Below, piece by piece: positions 33,428 to 43,286 of a stretch of DNA of 64,000 nt. The DNA is taken from assembly GCA_003584705.1 (NCBI GenBank), contig AP018536.1:1550001-1614000 (forward strand), written 5' to 3'. The translations under genes were made by a program, and so were the position numbers. The notes under the pieces were generated by a model. That model was not told the DNA's origin. It made no database searches and saw nothing but the letters and a program-made list of their open reading frames with translations. How positions within the stretch are numbered: the first letter of the stretch is position 1; each line of letters starts with the position of its first letter. This stretch comes from Lachnospiraceae bacterium GAM79. GTDB lineage: Bacteria > Bacillota > Clostridia > Lachnospirales > Lachnospiraceae.

Positions 33428-34757
33428 AATTTTTTCGGAAGAAGTGATACAGACAGAAAAAATAGATTCCGGCAAGTACCAGCTGGCTGACCAGAATCCC
33501 CCACAGATATCCCTGCATACCGATCACGGGAATGGCAAAAAATACGAACAACAGCCGGATTAAAAGGCAGACCACGTTGGAGAAAAAGATCCGTCCCGCC
33601 ATGCCAAGCCCCTGCAAAATGCTGGAGAGAGTGGTATCCAGATACAGAAAAGGACAGATGAAGCCCAGAGTCACGATAAAATGACCGGCCAGTTCACTGT
33701 GGAACAGTTCCGTTCCCATCCAGTCACCCAGAAACAGAAAGCCGCATAGACAACAGGCACCCATGAGACTGCAATACTTTACGGTGCGCAGGGTGGCGTT
33801 TATGACGGCTCCACGGTCTCCTTTGGCATGATTTTCGGAGATGGTGGGCAGGAGAAGGACCGCCACGGAACTGGTGAGAGCATTGGGAAAAAAGATCATG
33901 GGCATGGCCATACCGGTGAGTACGCCGTATACACTTAAGGCTGTGGTGGTATCATAACCGTAGAGCAGAAGCTTCTGGGGAATGGAGACAGCTTCGATGC
34001 TCTGCAAAATATTCAGAACGATACGATTGGCGGTCAGGGGCAGTGCCATGCCCAACAGATCCCGGTAGACCGCGGAAGAAGGACAGATATTTTGCAGGGA
34101 AAGAACAGAGGCATCCGGATACAGGTGTATGTACAGGCAGATCAGAGCGATCAGCATGGACAGAAGCTCGCCGACGGTCAGACCTAAGACGGCCGCATTG
34201 ATGGAGGGGGTGCGCCCCTCAGACAGATCGGTTCCGGTGACGAGAAAGACACAGCCGACTCTGGCCAGCTGCTCCAGAAGCTGCGTGAGGGCAGGAACGG
34301 AAGCTTTCTTTTTTCCATAAAAATAGCCGTTGATGCAGGCATGCAGCGCGGCAAAAGGAATAGAGAAGGACAGAATCCGCAGCATGGATATGGTACGGGC
34401 TTCTTTTAACAGGAAGGTTCCTATGGGTTCTGCGGCGAGAAACAGGACAGTATTGACTCCAAGGGACAGAGGGAGCGTGATGCTTGCCCCGGTCAGCAGC
34501 GTTTTCAGGTCATCGGAACGCCGCCCCGCAGTATTGGCGGCAACGAATTTGGAGATGGCGGTCTGGTAGCCGGCAGCTGTCAGGGAAAAGGAGAGAGACA
34601 GTGCGGGACTGAGCAGCTGATAGATCCCCATTCCTTCTTCTCCGAAGAGCCTGGACAGGTAGATCCGGTAGAAAAAACCGATGATGCGGGTGATAAGACC
34701 GGTGATCGTCAGAATCAGAGTACCGAAGATCAGAGGATGACGTTTGGCATGCTTCAT
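33426..34757 (-). CDS. SpoVB-like polysaccharide/lipid-precursor flippase (MOP superfamily)
   Basis: Membrane transporter with about 12-14 helices, 443 aa from the chosen start. The N-terminus (TLILTITGLITRIIGFFYRIYLSRLFGEEGMGIYQL) has the signature of SpoVB/MurJ-type flippases: an early Arg-rich helix pair and GEEG-x-G-x-Y. SpoVB in Bacillus is needed for cortex synthesis, probably by moving lipid-linked precursors. An upstream in-frame GTG at 34814 adds 19 residues, but neither start has a good ribosome binding site. Several SpoVB paralogues often occur, so the exact orthology is open. Confidence 0.8.
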   Translation of the reverse strand: MKHAKRHPLIFGTLILTITGLITRIIGFFYRIYLSRLFGEEGMGIYQLLSPALSLSFSLTAAGYQTAISKFVAANTAGRRSDDLKTLLTGASITLPLSLGVNTVLFLAAEPIGTFLLKEARTISMLRILSFSIPFAALHACINGYFYGKKKASVPALTQLLEQLARVGCVFLVTGTDLSEGRTPSINAAVLGLTVGELLSMLIALICLYIHLYPDASVLSLQNICPSSAVYRDLLGMALPLTANRIVLNILQSIEAVSIPQKLLLYGYDTTTALSVYGVLTGMAMPMIFFPNALTSSVAVLLLPTISENHAKGDRGAVINATLRTVKYCSLMGACCLCGFLFLGDWMGTELFHSELAGHFIVTLGFICPFLYLDTTLSSILQGLGMAGRIFFSNVVCLLIRLLFVFFAIPVIGMQGYLWGILVSQLVLAGIYFFCLYHFFRKN

Positions 34758-34818
34758 AGCTTTTCGTTGGATCCTTTGCAGATAAAAGATCTTGCAAAAG
34801 TATATTCCATCCACCTTG

Positions 34819-34848
34819 TTGACAGAACTGCGCGGTGAATGCTATCAT
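34819..34848 (+). promoter_or_regulatory. Promoter of iscS-iscU-mnmA
   Basis: TTGACA (34819-34824), 18-bp spacer and TATCAT (34843-34848), 45 bp before the iscS ATG. Confidence 0.55.
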
Positions 34849-34893
34849 GAATAACAGTGAAATAAGCATGAAAATATGCGGAAATGAGGCAAT

Positions 34894-36072
34894 ATGATAT
34901 ATTTAGATAATGCAGCAACTACCAAAACGGCACCGGAGGTCGTGGATGCGATGCTTCCGTACTTCAGTGAATACTACGGCAATGCCAGCACCATCTACAG
35001 TCTGGGTGCCGAGAGCAAGAAGGCCATGGATCATGCCCGCCAGACCATCGCAGACAGTCTGGGTGCAAAGCCGGAAGAGATCTATTTTACTGCCGGCGGT
35101 TCCGAGTCCGATAACTGGGCGCTGAAAGCTACCGCAGAAGCCTATGCATCCAAGGGAAAACATATCATTACCACGAAGATCGAGCATCATGCCATTCTTC
35201 ATACCTGTGAGTATCTGGAGAAGCGAGGCTTTGAGATCACTTATCTGAATGTGGACAGAGACGGACTGATCAGTCTGGATGAGCTGAAGGCAGCCATTCG
35301 CCCTGACACGATTCTGATCAGTGTAATGTTTGCAAATAACGAGATCGGTACCATCGAACCCATTGCCGAGATCGGTGAGATCGCGAAGGAGCACGGTGTA
35401 TTGTTCCATACCGATGCGGTACAGGCGTATGCACAGGTTCCCATCAATGTGGATGAAATGCACATCGACATGCTCAGTGCCAGCGGCCACAAATTAAACG
35501 GCCCCAAGGGTATCGGCTTCTTATATATCCGCAAGGGTGTGAAGATCCGTTCCTTTGTACACGGCGGAGCACAGGAGAGAAGCCGCAGAGCTGGTACAGA
35601 GAACATTCCTGGTATTGTGGGACTGGGTGCTGCTGTAGAGCGCGCTATGCGTATTATGGATACCAAGACCCGCAAGGAGATCGAACTGCGGGATTATCTG
35701 ATCGGACGTCTGGAGAACGAGATCCCTCACTGCTGGCTGAACGGTCACCGCACGAAGAGACTTCCGAACAATATCAACTTCTCCTTCCTGTTCATCGAAG
35801 GAGAATCCATGTTGATCATGCTGGATATGAAGGGCATCTGCGCTTCCAGCGGTTCCGCATGTACTTCCGGATCTCTGGATCCTTCCCATGTACTGCTGGC
35901 TATCGGCTTAAAGCATGAGGAAGCACACGGCTCCTTGCGTCTGACCTTATCTGAGGAAAGCACGAAGGAAGAGATGGACATCGTGGCGGAAGAAGTGAAG
36001 AAAATCGTACAGAGACTGCGGGATATGTCTCCTTTATATGAAGATTTCCTGAAAAGCCAGAAGAACAACTAA
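34894..36072 (+). CDS. iscS: Cysteine desulfurase (NifS/IscS)
   Basis: PLP enzyme that removes sulfur from cysteine and passes it to IscU and MnmA. The N-terminus MIYLDNAATT is typical. His of the HH pair, the PLP Lys in SASGHKLNGPKG and the catalytic Cys loop SSGSACTSG are present. 392 aa. It is followed by the scaffold gene (26 bp) and mnmA, so one operon serves both Fe-S clusters and tRNA thiolation. Confidence 0.96.
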   Translation: MIYLDNAATTKTAPEVVDAMLPYFSEYYGNASTIYSLGAESKKAMDHARQTIADSLGAKPEEIYFTAGGSESDNWALKATAEAYASKGKHIITTKIEHHAILHTCEYLEKRGFEITYLNVDRDGLISLDELKAAIRPDTILISVMFANNEIGTIEPIAEIGEIAKEHGVLFHTDAVQAYAQVPINVDEMHIDMLSASGHKLNGPKGIGFLYIRKGVKIRSFVHGGAQERSRRAGTENIPGIVGLGAAVERAMRIMDTKTRKEIELRDYLIGRLENEIPHCWLNGHRTKRLPNNINFSFLFIEGESMLIMLDMKGICASSGSACTSGSLDPSHVLLAIGLKHEEAHGSLRLTLSEESTKEEMDIVAEEVKKIVQRLRDMSPLYEDFLKSQKNN

Positions 36073-36098
36073 GTGAGAAAGAAGAGGATAACAGATAC

Positions 36099-36536
36099 AT
36101 GTACAGTGAAAAAGTAATGGACCACTTTCAGAACCCCAGAAATGTAGGGGAGATCGAGGATGCCAGCGGCGTAGGTACCGTGGGCAACGCAAAGTGCGGA
36201 GATATTATGAGAATGTTCCTGGACATTGACGAGAACGGGATCATCCGGGAAGCAAAGTTCAAGACCTTTGGCTGCGGCGCTGCCGTAGCTACCAGCTCCA
36301 TGGCTACCGAACTGGTAAAGGGTAAGACCATTCAGGAAGCATTACAGGTAACGAACAAGGCTGTAATGGAGGCTCTGGACGGACTGCCGCCCGTAAAGGT
36401 ACACTGCTCACTGCTTGCAGAGGAAGCGATTCATGCAGCACTGTGGGATTATGCAGAGAAGAACCATATCACCATCGAAGGACTGCAGAAGCCCAAGAAT
36501 GACATCAGTGAGGGCGAAGAAGAGGAAGATTATTAA
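36099..36536 (+). CDS. iscU: Fe-S cluster scaffold protein (NifU/IscU N-terminal type)
   Basis: Assembly scaffold of 145 aa. The three cluster-binding cysteines are visible in GNAKCGD, TFGCGAAV and KVHCSLLAEEAI, and the N-terminus YSEKVMDHFQNPRNVG is diagnostic. The acidic tail is short. It lies between its sulfur donor iscS and mnmA. Confidence 0.96.
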   Translation: MYSEKVMDHFQNPRNVGEIEDASGVGTVGNAKCGDIMRMFLDIDENGIIREAKFKTFGCGAAVATSSMATELVKGKTIQEALQVTNKAVMEALDGLPPVKVHCSLLAEEAIHAALWDYAEKNHITIEGLQKPKNDISEGEEEEDY

Positions 36537-36541
36537 GATCT

Positions 36542-37621
36542 ATGAAGAAAAAAGTAGTAGTAGGCATGTCCGGGGGAGTAGATTCCTCCGTGGCAGCCAT
36601 GTTATTGAAGGAACAGGGCTATGACGTGATCGGCGTCACTATGCAGATCTGGCAGGACGAAGAGGAAGCGGCCAAGGAAGCCAACGGCGGCTGTTGCGGA
36701 CTGTCGGCGGTGGATGATGCCAGAAGAGTAGCACAGAGACTGGAGATTCCTTATTATGTCATGAACTTTAAGAAGGAATTCAAATGCCATGTCATGGACT
36801 ATTTTGTGGCAGAGTATTTAAGAGGCCATACTCCCAATCCCTGTATTGCCTGCAACCGTTATGTGAAGTGGGAATCCCTGCTGCAGAGAAGCCTGGAGAT
36901 CGGGGCGGATTATATTGCCACGGGACATTATGCGAGGATTGACAGGCTGCCGAATGGCCGTTTTGCCATCCGTAATTCCGTTACCGCAGCCAAGGATCAG
37001 ACCTATGCGTTGTACAATCTGACCCAGGATCAGCTTTCACATACTCTGATGCCGGTGGGTGAATATACCAAGGATGAAATCCGCGTCCTGGCAGAGGAGG
37101 CGGGACTTCCGGTGGCGCATAAGCCGGACAGTCAGGAAATCTGTTTCGTGCCGGACAATGATTATGCTTCCTTTATTGACAGAGAAGCCGGCGAAAAGGT
37201 GCCGGGACCGGGCAATTTTGTCACGGAGGACGGCAGGATCTTAGGCCGGCATAAGGGCATTACCCATTATACACTGGGACAGCGCAGAGGACTGGAACTT
37301 CCTATGGGGGAAAGAGTGTTTGTCACCGCCATCCGTCCCGAGACCAATGAAGTCGTCATCGGTTCCAATCAGGAACTCTTTACGGATAAAGTGCTGTGCG
37401 ATCATGTGAATTACATGACAGTGGAAGATCTGACAGAGCCCACCAGAGTATTGGCGAAGATCCGTTACAACCATAAGGGAGAATACGGAACTCTGACAAA
37501 ACAGCCGGACGGTAAAGTGCTCTGTACCTTTGACGCACCGGTACGTGCCGCAACACCGGGACAGGCCATGGTATTTTATCAGGATGAGCATGTACTGGGC
37601 GGCGGAACCATTATTCTGTAG
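36542..37621 (+). CDS. mnmA: tRNA 2-thiouridylase MnmA
   Basis: Uses ATP and persulfide sulfur to make 2-thiouridine at the wobble position of Lys, Glu and Gln tRNAs. PP-loop GMSGGVDSS at residues 8-16, catalytic Cys in NPCIACNRYVKW and the second Cys in SQEICFVPD. 359 aa. It lies 5 bp after iscU. In this operon IscS can pass sulfur directly to MnmA; no TusA-E relay is present, as is usual in Firmicutes. Confidence 0.96.
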   Translation: MKKKVVVGMSGGVDSSVAAMLLKEQGYDVIGVTMQIWQDEEEAAKEANGGCCGLSAVDDARRVAQRLEIPYYVMNFKKEFKCHVMDYFVAEYLRGHTPNPCIACNRYVKWESLLQRSLEIGADYIATGHYARIDRLPNGRFAIRNSVTAAKDQTYALYNLTQDQLSHTLMPVGEYTKDEIRVLAEEAGLPVAHKPDSQEICFVPDNDYASFIDREAGEKVPGPGNFVTEDGRILGRHKGITHYTLGQRRGLELPMGERVFVTAIRPETNEVVIGSNQELFTDKVLCDHVNYMTVEDLTEPTRVLAKIRYNHKGEYGTLTKQPDGKVLCTFDAPVRAATPGQAMVFYQDEHVLGGGTIIL

Positions 37622-37687
37622 GAAAGCGCTCAAAGAGGAGGTCTCTGCGTCCTACGGATACAAAGATTTGTATAGCGGAAAAGATCG

Positions 37688-37714
37688 GGATCACTATTGT
37701 TACAATAGTGGTCC
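37688..37714 (+). terminator. Hairpin after mnmA, probable terminator
   Basis: GGATCACTATTGT / ACAATAGTGGTCC stem with one G-U pair and a one-base gap, followed by TGCATTTTT. The T stretch is displaced by four bases, so termination efficiency is uncertain. Confidence 0.55.
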
Positions 37715-37797
37715 TGCATTTTTATCACGACACGTAACATCAACAGCGGGGGCGTGCATATAATAGAAGAAAGCTTTTATAATTCACAGGAGAGACT

Positions 37798-38337
37798 ATG
37801 GATTATCGTTTTTCATTTCAGAGACCTATGAGAAGAAGCAGTTTCGGCTCCATGAAGGGAACCATTGTGGATCTGGTACCGGCAGGACAGGGTGGCCGCA
37901 GAGCCGATGGATGCCTTTTGTTCGCTACAATCGAGGATACGGACGGCAACACGGTGAACTTTTTCATCAACCCGGATACGTATGTGGTGGATTTCACTAC
38001 ACTGTCGGTGGGAATGATGGCAACCTTCTGGTATCGCAATGATGCACCCATGCCCCTGATCTATCCGCCTCAGTATACCGCAGTGGTAGTGGCTGAAGAG
38101 AGAAGCGACCGGAATGTGGATGTGAGCTACTACAGCAATTCCCTGGTCAATGAGGAGCAGACATTGCAGCTGAATCTGGATGGCACAGTGGATGTGCGTA
38201 CCGTGAACAACCAGTATTTCCAGGCGAGTCCCGCGAACCATAATCTGGTGGTCATCTATTCCTCTTCCACGAGAAGCATTCCTGCCCAGACCACGCCGTC
38301 TACAGTGGTGGTACTGTGTGACAGAAACTGTGGTTAG
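37798..38337 (+). CDS. Conserved hypothetical protein with an OB-fold-like N-terminal half
   Basis: 179 aa, family not recognised. Residues about 15-100 read as a run of beta strands (MKGTIVDLVPAG, LLFATIEDTDGNTVNFFI, VGMMATFWY) like an OB-fold or similar barrel. The C-terminal half is beta-rich and ends with a Cys (CDRNCG). No signal peptide. CAGGAGAG lies 6 bp before the ATG. Confidence 0.6.
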   Translation: MDYRFSFQRPMRRSSFGSMKGTIVDLVPAGQGGRRADGCLLFATIEDTDGNTVNFFINPDTYVVDFTTLSVGMMATFWYRNDAPMPLIYPPQYTAVVVAEERSDRNVDVSYYSNSLVNEEQTLQLNLDGTVDVRTVNNQYFQASPANHNLVVIYSSSTRSIPAQTTPSTVVVLCDRNCG

Positions 38338-38423
38338 GCAGACAAAAGAGGACAGTTGTAGTCCATTGACCTATTGAGATTTTTGCAAAAATGTTATACC
38401 ATAAAATAATCCCCTATAGAATG

Positions 38424-38615
38424 ATGTCGGGGGCAAAAGTCCTCGACTTTGATGCCTACGGATTGTTCCGTGCTGCGCACTCCCACAATCCGCCCCAATA
38501 TTCGCATATCGTGGGATTATCATCCCACTTTTATGCTCATATCGGGGCGGGTCCCAAGGTCTTTCGCCCACATATGAGCAAGCTCATGTGGGCTTAGACC
38601 TTTTGACCCTGGCAC
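38424..38615. repeat. MITE-like structured repeat element of about 190 bp
   Basis: The ends are imperfect inverted repeats (GTCGGGGGCAAAAGTC against GACCTTTTGACCCTGGC). Inside are perfect hairpins: GTGGGAT / ATCCCAC (38511-38528) and GCCCACATATGAGC / GCTCATGTGGGC (38566-38593), plus CCGCCCC / GGGGCGG further out. No protein gene is present. It fills the gap between the hypothetical gene and cls. Whether it is mobile, or a structured RNA, cannot be decided from one copy. Confidence 0.65.
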
Positions 38616-38712
38616 CATAGAATATACCCATGGCTGTCTGTGCGCAGTGCAGGCAGCCTGTAAGGGGGAGATTACTTATGATCTGGCAGAACGAAAGAGA
38701 AAAGAGGACATT

Positions 38713-40293
38713 ATGGGTAAGAAAAAGCAGATGCGTTCTGAAGTAAAAGGGAATGTGAAAAACAGTATAGGAAGAATTGCGTTTGCAGCATTGGCTGTGC
38801 TCTTACAGATCGGCTGGATATTGATATTGATGATCAAACTGTATCAGTATTCTTCAGTGATCTCTCTGCTGACCAGCCTGTTTGCGCTGGTAGTGGCGCT
38901 CAGGATTTATGGAAAACATACCAATGCCGCATTTAAGATGCCCTGGATTATTGTAATATTGGCATTTCCTGTATTCGGTCTGTGTATTTACGGATTGTTC
39001 GGGCATAAAGAGGCTATGCATAAAATCATCCGGAAATTTGAGGATGTGGATGAACAACTGATTCCTCTGAATGTGCAGGATGAGACAATATTGCAGCAGC
39101 TGGAGCAGGAAGATCCTCTGCTGGCAAATCAATGCCATTATATCTGGAAGTATGGTAATTATCCGGTGTATGACACGACAGCTGTGAAATTCTATCCGGA
39201 AGCTTATCTGGGATACGAGGAACAGCTTAAGGAGCTGGAGAAGGCAAAGCACTTTATATTCCTGGAATATCATGCCATAGAGGAGGCAGAGGCTTTTGCA
39301 CGGCTGAAGGGTGTATTGGCAAGAAAGGCTGCCGAGGGCGTGGAAGTCCGTATTCTGTACGACGATGTGGGCTGTATCGGCTTTTTGGATAAAAGCTTTA
39401 TAGACCGCATGAATGCCATCGGTGTACAGTGCCGGGTATTTAACTACGTAGTGCCTTTTTTAAATATTTTCATGAATAACCGCGATCATCGTAAGATCAT
39501 GGTTATCGATGGAAAAGTAGGATTTACCGGTGGATATAACCTGGCGGACGAGTATTTCAATATCACGCATCCTTACGGTTACTGGAAGGATACCGGAGTG
39601 AAGCTGACCGGCAGAGCGGTACAGAATTTTACCATGATGTTCTTGGAAATGTGGAATGTTATGGGACAGGCGGACACGGATTATGAAAAGTATCTGAAGG
39701 CGTCGCAGGAAGGTGCGGAAGATGGAAATGTGCAGAAGGCATCCGGCTATGTGCAGCCCTATGCGGATTCTCCACTGGACGGAGAGCCGGTGGGTGAGAA
39801 TGTCTACCTGAACCTGATCAAGACGGCAAAGAAACGCCTCTATGTGGCAACTCCTTATCTGATCATCAGTGATGAGATGACGAGAGAGCTTGGGCTGGCA
39901 GCCAAACGTGGCGTGGATGTGCGCGTATTTACCCCCGGCATTCCGGATAAAAAAATCATATACGGTGTGACCAGATCCTATTATTCCGGACTGGTGCGCC
40001 AGGGCGTGCGGGTCTATGAATATACCCCGGGCTTTTTGCATGCGAAGCAGATGCTGTGTGATGAGGATACGGCGACCGTCGGTACTATCAATATGGATTA
40101 CCGGAGCCTTTATCATCATTTTGAAAACGGTGTGTGGATGCACGGCTGTGATGCCATCCGGGATATTGAGGCGGATTTTGATAAGCTGTTACAGGATAGT
40201 GAGGAAGTCACCGATAAATACCGGGATGGAAGGAAAAATATGGCAGTGAGAGGCTGGCAGTGTATCATGCGCCTGATCGCGCCGTTGCTGTAA
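38713..40293 (+). CDS. cls: Cardiolipin synthase
   Basis: Phospholipase-D-superfamily membrane enzyme joining two phosphatidylglycerols into cardiolipin. Two N-terminal membrane helices are followed by two HKD motifs, HRKIMVIDGKVGFTGG and HAKQMLCDEDTATVGTIN. I start at the ATG 38713 after AAGAGG (526 aa); an upstream GTG frame from 38647 runs towards the repeat element. Single gene. Confidence 0.93.
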   Translation: MGKKKQMRSEVKGNVKNSIGRIAFAALAVLLQIGWILILMIKLYQYSSVISLLTSLFALVVALRIYGKHTNAAFKMPWIIVILAFPVFGLCIYGLFGHKEAMHKIIRKFEDVDEQLIPLNVQDETILQQLEQEDPLLANQCHYIWKYGNYPVYDTTAVKFYPEAYLGYEEQLKELEKAKHFIFLEYHAIEEAEAFARLKGVLARKAAEGVEVRILYDDVGCIGFLDKSFIDRMNAIGVQCRVFNYVVPFLNIFMNNRDHRKIMVIDGKVGFTGGYNLADEYFNITHPYGYWKDTGVKLTGRAVQNFTMMFLEMWNVMGQADTDYEKYLKASQEGAEDGNVQKASGYVQPYADSPLDGEPVGENVYLNLIKTAKKRLYVATPYLIISDEMTRELGLAAKRGVDVRVFTPGIPDKKIIYGVTRSYYSGLVRQGVRVYEYTPGFLHAKQMLCDEDTATVGTINMDYRSLYHHFENGVWMHGCDAIRDIEADFDKLLQDSEEVTDKYRDGRKNMAVRGWQCIMRLIAPLL

Positions 40294-40324
40294 CAGACAT
40301 AATAACGGAAAGCTGGAGATTACG

Positions 40325-40741
40325 ATGAAAATACTGGTCAGTGCCTGTCTGCTGGGCGAAAACTGTAAATATAACGGGAAAAATAATTACAGCGAGCGTG
40401 TGGCAAAATATCTGGAAGGGCATGAGGTGATCCCGGTATGTCCTGAGGTGCTGGGAGGACTTCCGACCCCGAGGGATCCGTCGGAGATCGTGAGCGGTGA
40501 GGTCATAAACTGTAAAGGCGTAAATGTGGACAGGCAGTTTCGGGAAGGCGCAGAGGAGGCTCTGCGGATCGCCAAAGAGAATGGCATCGATCTGGCAATC
40601 TTACAGTCACGAAGCCCCAGCTGCGGCGTAAGGCAGATTTATGACGGGAGTTTTACTGGTAAACTCATTCCCGGACAGGGAGTATTTGCGCAATTGCTGG
40701 AAAAGAACGGCTTCCGGGTGATGGACTGTGAGGAAATATAA
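40325..40741 (+). CDS. DUF523 domain protein
   Basis: 138-aa family of unknown function with a conserved Cys-rich layout: SACLLGENCKYNG at the N-terminus, PVCPEVLGGLPTPR in the middle and SRSPSCG near the end. Conserved cysteines suggest metal or Fe-S binding. The stop overlaps the start of the next gene by one base (TAATG), so the two are coupled. Confidence 0.88.
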   Translation: MKILVSACLLGENCKYNGKNNYSERVAKYLEGHEVIPVCPEVLGGLPTPRDPSEIVSGEVINCKGVNVDRQFREGAEEALRIAKENGIDLAILQSRSPSCGVRQIYDGSFTGKLIPGQGVFAQLLEKNGFRVMDCEEI

Positions 40742-41109
40742 TGGCAAAAATATTATTGTTTGGCGTGAGTACACAAAAAGACCGGGCTGTGCGTGTGGCA
40801 GCGGAGAAAATAGGTGTGGATGTGACGGCGGTGAACCGCAGGGACTATGGACAGAAGATCGGAACACTGGCGGAAATCAGCGGTTTTCATAAGAATGGAA
40901 AAATATATAACGGTCCTGATTTTGCAATGGAAATGCTGGTGTTTTCCGGAATGGATTCGCAACAGGTGGATGCATTCCTGGCAGAATATAAGGCAACCGG
41001 CTTACCACCGGTTGCCCTGAAGGCGATTGTGACACCGTATAATGTCTCATGGACAGCGGATGCGTTGCTTCGCGAGCTGATGAAGGAACACATTCAGCTT
41101 GGAGGATAG
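40741..41109 (+). CDS. DUF3783 domain protein
   Basis: 122-aa protein of unknown function. The DUF3783 pattern is visible in the second half (MEMLVFSGMDSQQVDAFLAEYKA, PPVALKAIVTPYNVSW, LLRELMKEH). It overlaps DUF523 by one base, suggesting co-expression. No catalytic residues can be named. Confidence 0.85.
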   Translation: MAKILLFGVSTQKDRAVRVAAEKIGVDVTAVNRRDYGQKIGTLAEISGFHKNGKIYNGPDFAMEMLVFSGMDSQQVDAFLAEYKATGLPPVALKAIVTPYNVSWTADALLRELMKEHIQLGG

Positions 41110-41122
41110 GGAATAAAGAAAA

Positions 41123-41944
41123 TTACAGCTTGTGATATTCCGGGCTGCGCTTTTCGTAGATTGTGTAATATTTGAAACCGCACAGCTGCAGGATCTCGGA
41201 GGCAAGATCCAGATAGGATCCCACATCCTGAGGTTTGTGAGCATCGGTTCCTACGGTGATGATCTCACCGCCCAGCTCATGATAGCGGCGCAGAATATCG
41301 GTACAGGGATGAGGCTGTCTGAGACCGTAGCGGAAGCTTCCGGTGTTCAGTTCCAGACCTTTTCCCTGCTGCACTAAAAGCTCTAGGATCGGATCAATGG
41401 CATCCTTATATTTGTCATAGGAATAGTTCTTGTCCTTGGTGGGAGCCACACGGACGATATAGTCCAGATGTCCCAATACATCATAATCGTCATGGCATTT
41501 CAGATTCTCCAGTGTCTCTGCAAAATAAGCCCGGATGGCTTCTTCCTCGGAGGAGAATTTCTCGAAATATTCCGGATAATAGGGATCCATTCCTTTGCAG
41601 AGATGAGTGGAGCCGATGACGAAATCAAAATCATAGGCGGAAATAAAATCTTCGTTGCGGTCGGCCAGATGAGGCTGCAATCCCAGCTCCACGCCGAAGA
41701 GGATTCGCATTTTCCCTTCATATTTCGCGCGGCAGCGGAGCACGTCGTACAGATAGGAATCCGTATTCAGTAAAAAGATCGTTCCCGGTCCTTCCTCGGT
41801 GCGGGGATAATCAAAATCGTTATGCTCGGTAAAACACATGGTCTCCAGTCCCAGAGCGAGACCTTTATCGATCATCTCCGGCATTGGAGCCTGGGAATCT
41901 CCCGAAAAAGAAGAGTGAAGATGACAATCTGCTTTGATAGACAT
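41123..41944 (-). CDS. hisK: Histidinol-phosphatase, PHP family
   Basis: Metal-dependent phosphatase of histidine biosynthesis, 273 aa. PHP motifs: DCHLHSSFSGDS (H-x-H), CFTEHNDFDYP, GVELGLQPH, GSTHLCKG and the C-terminal GTDAHKP. Start is the ATG at 41944 after AAAGGAT; an upstream in-frame ATG at 41968 adds eight residues. No other his genes are near, so the role is inferred from the family; related PHP enzymes act on other substrates. Confidence 0.8.
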   Translation of the reverse strand: MSIKADCHLHSSFSGDSQAPMPEMIDKGLALGLETMCFTEHNDFDYPRTEEGPGTIFLLNTDSYLYDVLRCRAKYEGKMRILFGVELGLQPHLADRNEDFISAYDFDFVIGSTHLCKGMDPYYPEYFEKFSSEEEAIRAYFAETLENLKCHDDYDVLGHLDYIVRVAPTKDKNYSYDKYKDAIDPILELLVQQGKGLELNTGSFRYGLRQPHPCTDILRRYHELGGEIITVGTDAHKPQDVGSYLDLASEILQLCGFKYYTIYEKRSPEYHKL

Positions 41945-42068
41945 ATTTTTATCCTTTCTGGTTATCATAATACGAACCTATTATAGCAAAAATGAAGGGA
42001 AAAACCATAGCATTTCTAAACAAACTGTAAAATTTACCACAAAATCACAAATATTTTTCATTTACATC

Positions 42069-42097
42069 TTGAATTATAATCAGGAATTAGGTAAAAT
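42069..42097 (+). promoter_or_regulatory. Probable promoter of gapA
   Basis: TTGAAT (42069-42074), 17-bp spacer, TAAAAT (42092-42097), giving a leader of about 75 nt. A TTGACA at 42116 has no matching -10 at normal spacing. Confidence 0.45.
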
Positions 42098-42179
42098 GTC
42101 TTTGCTGATAAAATTTTGACAATCTGTGAATAACGGAAAGCCAAAAGATATAAAATTAAAATTTTAGGAGGAAACTAAA

Positions 42180-43193
42180 ATGGCAGTAAGAGTAGCAATT
42201 AATGGTTTTGGCCGTATTGGTCGTCTTGCATTCAGACAGATGTTCGATGCAGAAGGATATGAAGTAGTAGCAATCAACGATTTAACCAGCCCTAAGATGC
42301 TGGCACATCTGTTGAAGTATGATTCTTCTCAGGGTGTTTACAAGTATGCAAGCACCGTTGAGGCTGGCGAGGACAGCATCACCGTTAATGGCAAGACCAT
42401 CACCATCTACAAAGAGGCTGACGCAAGCAAGCTTCCCTGGGGTGAATTAAAGGTTGATGTAGTTCTGGAGTGTACCGGATTCTACACCTCTAAGGAGAAG
42501 GCTTCCGCACATATCACTGCCGGTGCTCGTAAAGTTGTTATTTCTGCTCCCGCAGGTAACGACCTTCCTACCATCGTATACAATGTTAACCACAAGACCC
42601 TGAAGCCCGAAGATACCGTTATCTCCGCAGCTTCCTGCACCACCAACTGCTTAGCACCTATGGCTAAGGCTCTGAACGATTGCAGACCTATCATGAGCGG
42701 TATCATGACCACTGTTCACGCTTATACCGGTGACCAGATGATCCTTGACGGACCTCAGAGAAAGGGCGATCTGAGAAGAAGCCGTGCAGGCGCTTGCAAC
42801 ATCGTTCCCAACTCTACCGGTGCAGCTAAGGCAATCGGCCTGGTAATTCCCGAACTGAACGGCAAGCTGATCGGCTCCGCTCAGCGTGTTCCGACCCCTA
42901 CCGGTTCTACCACCATTCTGGTAGCAGTAGTTAAGGGCGCTGTAACCAAGGAAGAGATCAACGCAGCAATGAAGGCTGCTTCTACCGAGTCCTTCGGTTA
43001 CAACACCGATGAGATCGTATCTTCCGATATCGTAGGCAGCACCTACGGTTCCATCTTCGATGCAACTCAGACCATGGTTGCTCCTATGGAAGATGGCAAT
43101 ACTCAGGTACAGGTTGTATCCTGGTATGATAACGAGAACAGCTACACCTCTCAGATGGTTCGTACCATCAAGTACTTCAGCGAGTTAGCATAA
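42180..43193 (+). CDS. gapA: Glyceraldehyde-3-phosphate dehydrogenase (type I)
   Basis: NAD-dependent glycolytic enzyme, 337 aa. Rossmann motif NGFGRIGR at residues 8-15, catalytic Cys in [12 protein letters not shown], and C-terminal [25 protein letters not shown] lies before the ATG. First gene of a gapA-pgk-tpiA cluster. Codon use is strongly biased, as expected for a very highly expressed gene. Confidence 0.98.
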   Translation: MAVRVAINGFGRIGRLAFRQMFDAEGYEVVAINDLTSPKMLAHLLKYDSSQGVYKYASTVEAGEDSITVNGKTITIYKEADASKLPWGELKVDVVLECTGFYTSKEKASAHITAGARKVVISAPAGNDLPTIVYNVNHKTLKPEDTVISAASCTTNCLAPMAKALNDCRPIMSGIMTTVHAYTGDQMILDGPQRKGDLRRSRAGACNIVPNSTGAAKAIGLVIPELNGKLIGSAQRVPTPTGSTTILVAVVKGAVTKEEINAAMKAASTESFGYNTDEIVSSDIVGSTYGSIFDATQTMVAPMEDGNTQVQVVSWYDNENSYTSQMVRTIKYFSELA

Positions 43194-43225
43194 GCCGACA
43201 GGCGTTAACGAGTAAAGACCTATCA

Positions 43226-43257
43226 GGGTCCGGTCTTACAAGGACCGGGCCCTTTTT
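43226..43257 (+). terminator. Terminator between gapA and pgk
   Basis: GGGTCCGGTC / GACCGGGCCC stem followed by TTTTT. Partial read-through would give more gapA than pgk mRNA. Confidence 0.85.
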
Positions 43258-43286
43258 AGATACTAAAATAATTGGAGGTTAATACC

